Below are positions 14,982 to 24,530 of a stretch of DNA of 64,000 nt, in pieces. The notes beneath the pieces were generated by a model. The model worked only from the letters and a program-made list of their open reading frames with translations. It did no database searches and was not told the origin of the DNA. This stretch comes from Populus alba (lineage: Eukaryota; Streptophyta; Magnoliopsida; Malpighiales; Salicaceae), in NCBI RefSeq assembly GCF_005239225.2, contig NC_133293.1, forward strand, positions 7,904,333 through 7,968,332, in the 5' to 3' direction. Each line of letters opens with the position of its first letter. Position 1 is the first letter of the stretch. The translations under genes and the position numbers were made by a program.

Positions 14982-17564
14982 ATGGTATTAAGCTCTCGCT
15001 GTCCTCTTTTTTTTTCCTTCTTAAATTCATTTCTCACCGTCCTAGGGTTTCACTTAATCTTTCTGATTTTTTTTCTTAATTACAGTAGATAATCATGTTT
15101 CAGCGGACTGTATGAACGATTATCGAACGCATGTTTGTGTTAGATCCAGTTTTTTTTTTTTTTAAAAAAAGCTTTAATTAAAGCTTACTAAGGATATTCT
15201 GTGATAATTTGTTTTTGAGTGCGTGTTTAGCGTTTAGTTAATTGTGTTATTTGTACGTCTTAGTCAAAATTTCAAGAATTTTGTAAAACGGAATTGCTGA
15301 ATTCATGATCCTGGCCGAAATTTATGCTGCCTTTGGAAGTTAAGTTTTGGTTGTGTTTGTGGTAGAATTTGTAGTTTTTGGTTTTTGCCGGCCTTTTTTT
15401 GGATGAAATGTTACTGGCCTTGTTGTAGCTCTGGAATGGGCATCGACCTGGGTTTGACTGGTATATTTGAGTTATATTATTGGACTGGCGTGTTTAAATC
15501 TATCATATTTCGTTGATGATGGTTTTGCATCTGTACTCGTTAGAGCGCACAAGTTCTGTGTTTGTTTTTGTTGTTTGTTAGAAGCTTTAATTAAAGCTTA
15601 TCAGGGCTATTCTGTGATAAACTGTTTTTGAGTGTGTGCTTAGTGTTTTGGTAATTCTCTGTTAGTCTAAATTTCAAGAATTTTGTAAAATGAAATTACT
15701 GAATTCATGATCTTGAAAAAAATTTATGCTGCTTTTGAAAGTTAAATTTTGCTTGTGTTTGTGGTAGAATTTGTTAATTTTGGATGAAATTTTACCTGCC
15801 TTTTTCTTTTGGATGAAATGTTACTGGCCTTTCCTTGTTGTTCTGGAATGGACATCAGCCCGGGTTTGACTGGTATATTTGAGCTCTATTCTTGGACTGG
15901 CGTATTTAGATTTATCATATTTCATTGATGACGGTTTTTCAGCTGTACTTGTTAGTTTGCACAAGTTCTATGTTTGTTTTGTTCTGAATCTCGAGTTCTT
16001 AAGAAATGTACTGGACAGGGATGTTAAATTTCGTATTTGAATGAACCTGTGAACTTCATAATGCTATGGCATATCCTAATATATATATATTTGTTTTGCA
16101 TAGGCACCCATTAGGGGTATATTTTCTTTGCAAAGAACAGCTTTGGTGCGTCAAAGTGAGAGGTTGGGAGTTGGCTTCAGGTCATTCAGTACCCAAGCTC
16201 CAACAAATGCTGGTGCTCCTCAGCCTCAGCCTCCGCCACCTCCCCCACCTCCAGAGAAAACTCATTTTGGAGGCCTCAAAGATGAGGACCGAATTTTTAC
16301 TAACGTGTATGGATTGCATGACCCTTTCCTCAAAGGTGCCATGAAACGGGGTGACTGGTATAGAACTAAGGACTTGGTGCTCAAAGGTACTGACTGGATT
16401 GTTAATGAAGTTAAGAAGTCTGGCCTCCGAGGACGAGGTGGTGCTGGTTTCCCATCTGGTCTCAAATGGTCATTTATGCCAAAAACATCTGATGGTCGCC
16501 CTTCCTATCTTGTCGTCAATGCTGATGAAAGTGAACCTGGAACCTGCAAAGACAGGGAAATCATGCGGCATGATCCACACAAGCTCTTAGAGGGATGCTT
16601 GATTGCTGGGGTAGGAATGAGAGCTTCTGCTGCATATATCTACATTAGGGGTGAATACGTGAATGAACGAATAAATCTGGAAAGGGCCAGAAAAGAAGCT
16701 TATGAAGCTGGGCTGTTGGGCAAGAATGCATGTGGATCTGGTTATGATTTTGATGTCCATATCCACTACGGTGCTGGTGCTTATATTTGTGGTGAAGAGA
16801 CGGCGCTTTTGGAAAGCCTTGAAGGAAAACAAGGGAAACCAAGATTGAAGCCTCCTTTCCCAGCTAATGCTGGGCTGTATGGTTGCCCCACCACTGTTAC
16901 AAATGTGGAAACAGTGGCTGTCTCTCCCACCATTTTAAGGCGTGGTCCAGAGTGGTTTGCAAGTTTTGGCCGAAAGAACAACTCCGGGACAAAATTATTT
17001 TGCGTGTCAGGTCATGTGAACAAGCCTTGCACAGTTGAAGAGGAGATGAGCATACCACTGAAGGAGTTAATAGAGAGGCACTGTGGAGGTGTACGAGGTG
17101 GATGGGACAATTTACTTGCTGTGATACCAGGGGGTTCTTCTGTCCCACTGCTTCCCAAGCACATATGTGATGACGTGCTAATGGATTATGATGCACTTAA
17201 AGCTGTCACATCAGGATTGGGGACTGCAGCGGTGATTGTGATGGATAAATCTACTGATGTCGTGGATGCAATTGCAAGGCTGTCTTACTTCTACAAGCAT
17301 GAGAGCTGTGGACAGTGCACCCCATGCAGGGAGGGAACAGGATGGCTTTGGATGATCATGGAAAGGTTGAAGGTTGGGAATGCAAAGTTGGAAGAGATAG
17401 ATATGCTTCAGGAGGTGACCAAACAGATTGAAGGCCACACCATCTGTGCATTGGGTGATGCTGCAGCTTGGCCTGTACAGGGTCTCATAAGGCATTTTAG
17501 GCCAGAGCTTGAGAGAAGGATTAAGGAGCGTGCAGAAAGGGAATTGCTGGAGGCTGCTGCTTAA
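14982..17564 (+). CDS. NADH dehydrogenase (ubiquinone) flavoprotein 1, 51-kDa subunit of mitochondrial complex I
   Basis: Exons 14982-14984 (ATG only) and 16104-17564, giving 487 residues, the usual family length. It binds NADH, FMN and cluster N3 in the matrix arm of complex I and is where NADH electrons enter. Seen: a presequence rich in Arg/Ser (residues 1-30), a proline run (about residues 43-51), the FMN/NADH-binding glycine motif GRGGAGFP (about 111-118), and the 4Fe-4S ligands Cys403, Cys406, Cys409 (SCGQCTPC) and Cys449 (HTICALGD), spaced as in the bovine protein. The upstream exon was chosen because the family N-terminus is MAP..G and the second exon opens [11 protein letters not shown] directly after a TTTTGCATAG acceptor; ATG followed by GTATTA supplies the donor. 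No key residue is missing. The plant orthologue is usually called CI51. Confidence 0.95.
15170..15982 (+). repeat. Tandem duplication of 413 bp inside the first intron of the complex I gene
   Basis: Unit 1 starts at 15170 and unit 2 at 15583, both opening AGCTTTAATTAAAGCTTA. Matching landmarks (GCACAAGTTCT at 15546 and 15959; GGGTTTGACTGGTATATTTGAG in both) keep the same 413-bp offset. Substitutions and small indels show that it is not very recent. Confidence 0.85.
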
Positions 17565-19508
17565 GAATTTTATACAGGTTTCTACTTACATCTTATTCTT
17601 CTCAAGTAGACTTTAAAAAGAAAATATACTATGATGTCCTATATGGTCAGTTAATGTACATGGGTTGTTGTGATTATTTGCACAAAGTTAGGAGTGTCGT
17701 GGATAAAAGCTCATAAAGTTTGGGCAGATTGATGGTCAAGGTTTTGCTTGTTTATTCAAATTAGGCAGTAATTTCCCACCAGAAAAAAAAAAAAAAAAAC
17801 AAAAACAAAAAAGAAAAGAAAAGAAGCTTGATTTATGCTCGGCATGTTGGAAGGTGATCACTACAATGCTGTCTCGTTTTCCTGTTTGGAGGATGTTATA
17901 ACTGTTTTTATTCTTGAAGAAGAACAACCGAAATAGGGAAGGCATGCCAGAAATGAAGGAAAGGAAATTTTTTCTTAACAGCCTCTTGCACTATGTATAG
18001 GATTTTTTTTTCCTTTAAGGGGATTGGGGGGAAGAGGGGAATAAACCATTCAATCTTTATCGGAACCTTTTACTAAGAGGATTGGAGGGTTTTTCACTGT
18101 GATAAATTCCCACCAACTAGTACAAAACCTTGACAACCCATTTATGCATTGATAAGGAAGGAAGTATAAGGGTTACCATCAATAACAATAATGGACGATG
18201 CATTTTGTATTATAAGGGGAAAACACAGGATAACAATGCAGAAATAGTGTTTGAGGATTATCAAGAGCTACTGACCTTTTTAAAGGAATCCAAGGTGGAT
18301 TTGTCAGTGAAGTAGATACTCTATATACTTTTGCCTAAAATAGTACCTATATGCATATGCATCAACACATGTTCTGTTTCAGGTGATGTTTGTTGCAGCA
18401 ATAAATTTCAACAGCATTAGAATATGTGGCATATAATTTTTGGAAGAACAACTTTCCAAGACATCTGATTACAACTCTGCAGGATGAATGCCCTTAAACA
18501 TAAGGATCTTGATACATTTTTTAATTTGTTTTCTCAATTTTGTCCTTTCTAGCACCTGAAAGATAAAATCATCGAGAGGCTAAATAATTTTGGGTTGTGT
18601 AGTCTGATAGTGAAAAACATCCAGCACTACATCGAGTAGACCCACCCAGGCATTACAAGCACGCTTTTTGGGAGGTGGAGAATGCATTTAGATACTGACT
18701 TGTTTTCTAGGTTTCTCTTTAGCTATTTCTAATTCTAAGTGCTATGAATTTCCAAGGTTTTTTACCCGAGCTATAATGAGTTTTCTTTCTTCTGTGTAGG
18801 GAATGCTTAATTGGTGAACATGAAATAAATGAAGAAACTACCGAAATATTGTGGGTGGTTAGTGACCTAAAGGCACCAGCAGTCCTGTTAGTTTTTTTTC
18901 TTTTTCAAAGCTGTATCAACTGAGATTCACTGTCCCATAGAGATTATGATTCTTCTGGGAAGGATAATTCGATGTTTGCTCATGTGCTTTTAACATGTCT
19001 TTGGACACTTGTGGAAAATGCTGTCAATAATCCGTGTTTCATTTATAGTACTTTCATTTATTGATTATCATCACCACTCGATCTCTTTTCTTTATTTAGC
19101 AGTCTCTCGTCTGGGCTGTTTAGTTAATGGCCAGAGGAGTGCCAATGGTGGTGATTGCAGCGGAGGAGGAGGTGGTGAAGACTTGATTCCCTTTTCTGAT
19201 ATTTTTTCGCCATCTTGTTCATTTGTCGAGCCAATAAACAGTACGAGGGGGTTATCTTGCAACTACTACCATTCAAAACGTGATATGTTAATTGCTAGGA
19301 GATATATTTTACGGTACAAATGATTTCCTGGACGTCAAAGATTTGATGCACAAGGAAGATGTTCTCGAGTATTACTCAAAGGAAACGATCATGGGGTCGT
19401 TCGAGAAGAGACCGTCCGGTTGGTTCTCTCTATTACCCGATCTACTTCAAGTTCTTTAACTTGAACATCCACCACCACCAAGTATCTAGATTTCCATTGC
19501 CCTCTTTT

Positions 19509-19539
<31 letters not shown>

Positions 19540-19559
19540 CTAGATAGATATAGAAGTTG
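17565..19559. other. 3' UTR of the complex I gene and spacer
   Basis: The first several hundred bases are probably 3' UTR. 18130-18315 encodes a 61-residue frame with protein-like composition but no family I recognise. 19009-19550 has further frames without resemblance. A (TA)n(TG)n microsatellite lies at about 19509-19540. Nothing else supported. Confidence 0.45.
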
Positions 19560-19714
19560 AATGCTTGTTTATATAATTTTTTATTTATTTAGAAATATAT
19601 TAAAATAATATTTTTTATTTTTAATATAACCATATCAAATCAATTTAAAAAAATATATAAAAAATTAATTTTAAATAAAAAAAAAATCAAATTTTAACCA
19701 CTCTGTTTCTTAAC
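19560..19714. mobile_element. AT-rich MITE-like remnant abutting the transporter pseudogene
   Basis: About 155 bp with the TTTTTATTTTTAATAT / CATATCAAATCAATTTAAAA composition shared with other short repeats here. It lies exactly where homology to the transporter gene stops. Confidence 0.35.
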
Positions 19715-19960
19715 TATAAGCAATTCCAGCGGAAAGAGTAGGTGGGGCCTCCAGAGTGTTGTACAACACGAGACCCCATGTATTTAAACCAATGGTCATA
19801 ACAACAAGCTTGTTTATAGACAATATCTATAGGCTATAGCCATGCTTATACCAAGGAAGCCCCAACCCCATAACTGATAACTGTGTACCGGTTAATGGTT
19901 ATTGTTAGCGCACTTCCACCAAAGATGTTGGATTAGCCATGTCTTCAACAATGGCCATGG

Positions 19961-21626
19961 CGGAGGCGAAGCTAGAATAATTTTTTAGGGGGACTATCCC
20001 CCCCCCACAAATAACTTACTACAATTCTAGAAGAATCTTTGTTTCGAAAAAGGGAGGAGCTTAGGATAATTTTTTAGGAGGGTTAAAACTAATATAATAA
20101 AATATAATTTTTTTTTCTAACTTACCATACATAAGTTGTAAACACAAAATGACTATATAATTTAGTTTTGTGTAAATAACTTGCTACAAATATAGAATAA
20201 CCTGAAGTGTCTAAAAATAAATATCAAATTGAATTAAAACTATAAAATTAGTTTCATCTTCATAAAAGTATCCATCACTTTAATTTTATTGGTATTTATT
20301 CTTATCAAATATGAACAACAATACAAGATTTATAAGAAATATTAATTAAAACGAAACATTATTTATATTTGATAAATTTTTTAAAATAAAATAAAATAAT
20401 AAAAAAATATTTTTACATATTTATTTGAATTGTGCTTGCCTATTCTTTCATGAAATCAATTATCATATTTAGTGTGAATCTTCCATCAAATTCTTTTTCT
20501 ATATAAACAACAAGATAATCTGAAAAAAAAAACATCATTTATTTAATTGTAAAATTTTATTTTAACAATCTTCATTGATGAAAAAACTTGTTCAGTAATT
20601 AACATCAAAACAAAGATGAGTCAAAATAAACCAAATTAATCTATCAAGTAATAGATAAATAGTTAATTTTTCAATTTCTACCAATCCTTGCATAAATCAA
20701 TAATCAATGACAAATTTTTTTACCTCTTGTTGGGTGTGTCAAGCACATAATGTTGCAACTAGACTCTCGTAGGTATTTTTAGAATCCAAAGCTATGTTCA
20801 ACATAAAAATCTTGATCACTTGCTCATAAAATCTATTATTTAACTTACACTTGTTAACAATAGTAGCTGTAAATATATTAATTTAAAATAATACTAAATT
20901 ATTATTGATTTTTTTTTTATGGCAACATCATTCATCAAAAAGTTAAAAAATCAAAATATCATAAATTTTTAAGAGCAAAAATTTAAATTAAATGTCAATC
21001 AAAATCTGAAAAATTAATCTATTTATCAAAAAGTTAAAAATTAATCTAGAAATAAATATCTACAATTATCTGAAAGTAAATCTGTATAAAGTTTAGAGAA
21101 AAATACCTTAGATTTTAAAATGTAGCATTTTAATCACCAACCCATCATTAAAGTACAATCAATTCTCATAAAAATAACCACAAAGTCAACTTCAAAGTTC
21201 AAATTCACACTCCACGCAAAACACATCATTCTATATGGTAGAATAATACACGCAAAAATCACATCTGGTAAATCAAGGTGGCAGAATTACAAGTCATCAC
21301 TTAAACTACTTCTTCCTTAAAAATTGAAAATTTCTGTTTTTTTTCTTCATGTTAAGTTTCCTACTCTACAATTATTAAGTTTTCATATTACAACAAATTA
21401 AAATTCACAAAATGGAAATTTTGAAAGAACATTATATATCAAGCAAAACCCACAAATTGAATTCAATTACTAATTAGACATCAAAATTTGCTTCAAAGGA
21501 ATAAACGAAAGACCAAAATGAATGCAGATGACGATAACAACAAATTAGTTTTATTTATTTGCTCAATTTCATAGAAAAATTTAAGCCTTTACATTTCGGG
21601 CCCTCACTAGCCCTCTGGTTCTTCCT
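19961..21626 (-). mobile_element. hAT-superfamily transposon remnant inserted in the transporter pseudogene
   Basis: Flanked by an imperfect 8-bp target duplication GGCCATGG (19953-19960) / GGCCATTG (21627-21634), the length typical of hAT elements. On the minus strand, 20440-20800 reads as a decayed hAT C-terminal dimerisation region, with a recognisable LVVYIEKEF-type motif near 20478-20510, stops and gaps. The left end (GGAGGCGAAGCTAGAATAA, then a run of G) resembles known plant hAT ends. 1666 bp, no open transposase. Confidence 0.7.
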
Positions 21627-21656
21627 GGCCATTGCTGGTGTGGAAACAAGGTCTTT

Positions 21657-21876
21657 ATCATGATAAATTTTTAGAGAATAATATAAATTATATCCTGAGA
21701 TCTTATTTAATAGTTTAAACTTTTAGGTTAAAATGGTTTTTTGACATGATATCAGAACTTTGATGATCAAGCGATCACGAGTTCGAATCTTACCATCCTT
21801 ATTTATTTGATAAAAAAAATTAAACACAAAATAATATAAATCTATGTAAATTTCAAACTTAAAAAGCTTTACCTTG
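21657..21876. mobile_element. SINE-like insertion in the transporter pseudogene
   Basis: About 220 bp interrupting homology to the transporter. Contains a polymerase III B-box-like GAGTTCGAATC and a TGATATCAGAAC motif close to an initiator-tRNA primer-binding sequence, as in some tRNA-related plant SINEs or TRIM fragments. Boundaries approximate; no target duplication identified. Confidence 0.4.
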
Positions 21877-22210
21877 ACTCACGAACGAAAGACAATGAAG
21901 TTATCAACATTAGCATGCAGTAAGAGCTCACTGTTGGTAAAGAGTGACAGGTAGAACATAATGGCTAGAGGTACGAACCGCCACATGGTCAAAAGGTTGA
22001 GCGAGTCATGCTCTAGAAACTTGCACCATCCACAAACAGGTACACCTGCAACGCTAGTGAAATACTGTAATGCAGTTAGTGCCCACTTGTTGATGATTGA
22101 GAGCAGGGATGCTGAGATGCAATATCCAACAGCTACAGCATAGATGGATGTTTGCTTGAGAAAGCCAGTATACCATGTTGCTGGGATTTCATCTGCAGGA
22201 GAGGGTGTTT

Positions 22211-22298
22211 TTTTTTGGAACTTAGCATAGCTAAAACAAAAAATTTATAGAAATAAATATAGTTTGTAAAATATTTTTAAAAATAGCACAGTTAATAA

Positions 22299-22361
<63 letters not shown>

Positions 22362-22904
22362 ACTCGTGAGTAGAAAATATTATACCCGACTCTCTTGAAT
22401 TGTTAAATGACTGTAAAAAATTACAATAAGGAAGCAAAGAGAAATTACAAAAAAAAAAAAATAGACTTTAGAAATACTCTAAACTTTAATAATAACACCA
22501 CTCTATCATAAAAAAGGATTTTAATGAGATAAATTCAATAACATCAAAAAATATCATTAACAGTGATTGGAGTGGATCATACAAGTAGTCTAAAGACAAA
22601 TAAACTCCTTCACCTTTAAAAAACTCGTGTGATTCACTCTGTTTTTTGTTAGTGATTTTTTTTTTGTTGGATTCATTTTGTAAGGTTTTTTTTTTTTAAA
22701 TACTGATAATTTTATAATCAGAGTTTTGGTTTCTTTATTATAATTCTGATATACTTTCAAAAGAAAAAATTTCATTGTAATTTTTTACAGCTATTTAACA
22801 ATTTAAAAGTCACGTATGACTCTTCCGACTCACAACTCCACTGTGTTACTTTCCTTACATATTTTTTAAACTGTTATTTTTCAATTTCTTTTAGCTGTGG
22901 CAAA
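22211..22904. mobile_element. Long-inverted-repeat MITE/foldback element with (TA)n(GT)n core
   Basis: The segment 22360-22428 matches the reverse complement of 22772-22840 over about 65 bp (shared AATTGTTAAAT..CTGTAAAAAATTACAAT). The outer ends, T-run plus GCATAGCTAAAAC and TTTTAGCTGTGGC plus A-run, are also inverted. Inserted between the transporter-homologous GAGAGG and GGATCC. A (TA)n tract (22302-22330) and (GT)n tract (22331-22359) lie in the left half. Confidence 0.65.
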
Positions 22905-23060
22905 AAAAAGGATCCTATACCTTTCTGTTTCTCTTCAGCTTTAGGATTCTCCACGTCAGCAGACATCTGAGAGAAAACTGTTAGTTTAGAAATCATAAAG
23001 TTAGTTTAGAAATTTTTATCCCAAAGACAGTCACGTGTCCACAAGACAAAAAAAAAAATA

Positions 23061-24530
23061 TTAAATTTTTTTTTTCGCCTATCTTTGCTCATTAGCATAT
23101 ATTTATTTTAAGAAAATAATAAAATAACATATTTTAAAAAAATGTTGATGAAATAATATAATTTGTAAATGTTATGATTAAAAAAATATAAAATTCAAAC
23201 TCGTCATTATTTAAAAATACAACATTTTAAAAAAATTGTCAAATAAACTGCATAAATTATAATGAGAAAAGAGAATAGATAAAAAAAAAAAGTAATAAAG
23301 AAAGGTACATCTTCAATTAACAGAGATGCCCTGAGTTATTTTTAATTAGTGCACTCCTATTCTCTAATTGCCCCATTTTATTTCTCTGCTCCAAGATCTC
23401 TTACTTAAATGCACTTCGATTAGGGCTCAAGCGCATATTTTTTGGAGGATTCGTATAGAAACAACATATTTGATTACCAGACAAGAGCGCCATATACTCT
23501 CTCTCTTGGCGAAAAAGCTTTACCAGCACAACTACTTTTCTAGATATGCAGGAAGAACCATTGTTAGCCACATAGTAAAAAACAAAAAACATACTCGAAT
23601 AGAACTAAACCGAGACCAGTCTCCCCCTGCCTGGTGGAACTCAGCTTCTTCTTGACTACCTATGTAAGCAAGCAGCTCTTCCTGCCTCATTAAAGCTTCA
23701 CATCGAGCCTGCTCGGGAAGCATAAGAGATTTAAGCCATCACACAACTTAAGATAAGACTCCCCATGATAACATGCAATAGATGCAAAACAGAAGCAAGA
23801 GATGAAACAAAAAAAATGCATGGAATGCTTTGGAGAAGGGGAAAATAACCAAAAAGCAATATGAACAAGACTCCTCTCCCACCTTAAGCATAATAACTAG
23901 AATTCACTTCTATATGAACTCCATATATCTATGTCCTCATCACCATCACCAGATTTCAGTGGATCATGGTGGTCTTCAGAAACATTCTTTTCCTGATCTT
24001 CCTCAACTCCTACATCCTCATCCTGCTTGGGTTTTGTCATTTCATCCTGCAAGCACATCTATACATATCAGCAGTGATTTTTATATGTGAATATTGGCAT
24101 GTGTGTGTATTTTTCAAAGGTAAAATCTGAGCCTGCAACCCTCCCCCTTCCTACTGGTGCCACTACTACAGATTAGATTACTGCAACTAAGCAGCAAGGG
24201 AAACAAAGGACGAGCCAATGAAAGACATAGTTCTAATTGTAAGAACAGTGATCGTGACCATCTAAGAAAAAGTCACCGAAGGCCATATCCAGGACCCACA
24301 GTTGGGCTTCCCTCAACTTCTAAATCAAGTGAAGATAAAGTTCTCACACTGGTACTATCCTATTATGCCTGTATCTCTGTATTGTGCGAAAACATTTAGA
24401 AAGCTGGATCCACTCTTCCATTTTTAGCAGGTAAGTCAAGCTCTTCAAAATTTATTGTAAGATATTATGTAACAGAAAACTATAACCCAAACAAAACCAT
24501 ATGATCGTTTCCATGTGTGTGTTTGCAGGT
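23061..24530. other. Spacer with exon-like fragments of unknown origin
   Basis: On the minus strand, 23605-23723 reads a protein-like segment (RCEALMRQEELLAYIGSQEE) and 23915-24055 an acidic one (EDVGVEEDQEKNVSEDHHD). On the plus strand, 24157-24399 reads a basic segment (HLRKSHRRPYPGPT). None has a complete gene structure and I recognise no family. They could be remnants of one or two broken genes. Confidence 0.3.

Larger units (their letters stand above)
19715..23060 (-). pseudogene. Broken copy of the GONST3/GGLT1-type nucleotide-sugar transporter
   Basis: Homologous to the intact gene at 28427-29566 in the same orientation, in four blocks: 19715-19960, 21635 to about 21656, about 21877-22210 and about 22905-23060. 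The region coding for the C-terminal part (intact gene 28427 to about 28850) is absent. The blocks are separated by a 1.67-kb hAT-like insertion, a SINE-like insertion of about 220 bp and a roughly 0.7-kb inverted-repeat element. A 23-nt deletion near 22080 (between short GCCC repeats), a lost start codon (ACG in place of ATG at MENP) and point changes add to the damage. Homology continues upstream of the start codon, which favours DNA-level duplication over retrocopying. It cannot make a transporter. Confidence 0.9.

Noticed and set aside
16262..17495. Several long minus-strand and shifted frames across the complex I exon
   Set aside because: They overlap a highly conserved coding exon in other frames and show no family resemblance; shadows of the real gene.
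18130..18315. 61-codon frame with protein-like composition
   Set aside because: No recognisable family, no promoter or splice context, downstream of a gene 3' end. Kept only as a note within the spacer entry.
19009..19547. Plus-strand frames of 104 and 62 codons
   Set aside because: Low-complexity glycine run and microsatellite-derived residues; no conserved motif.
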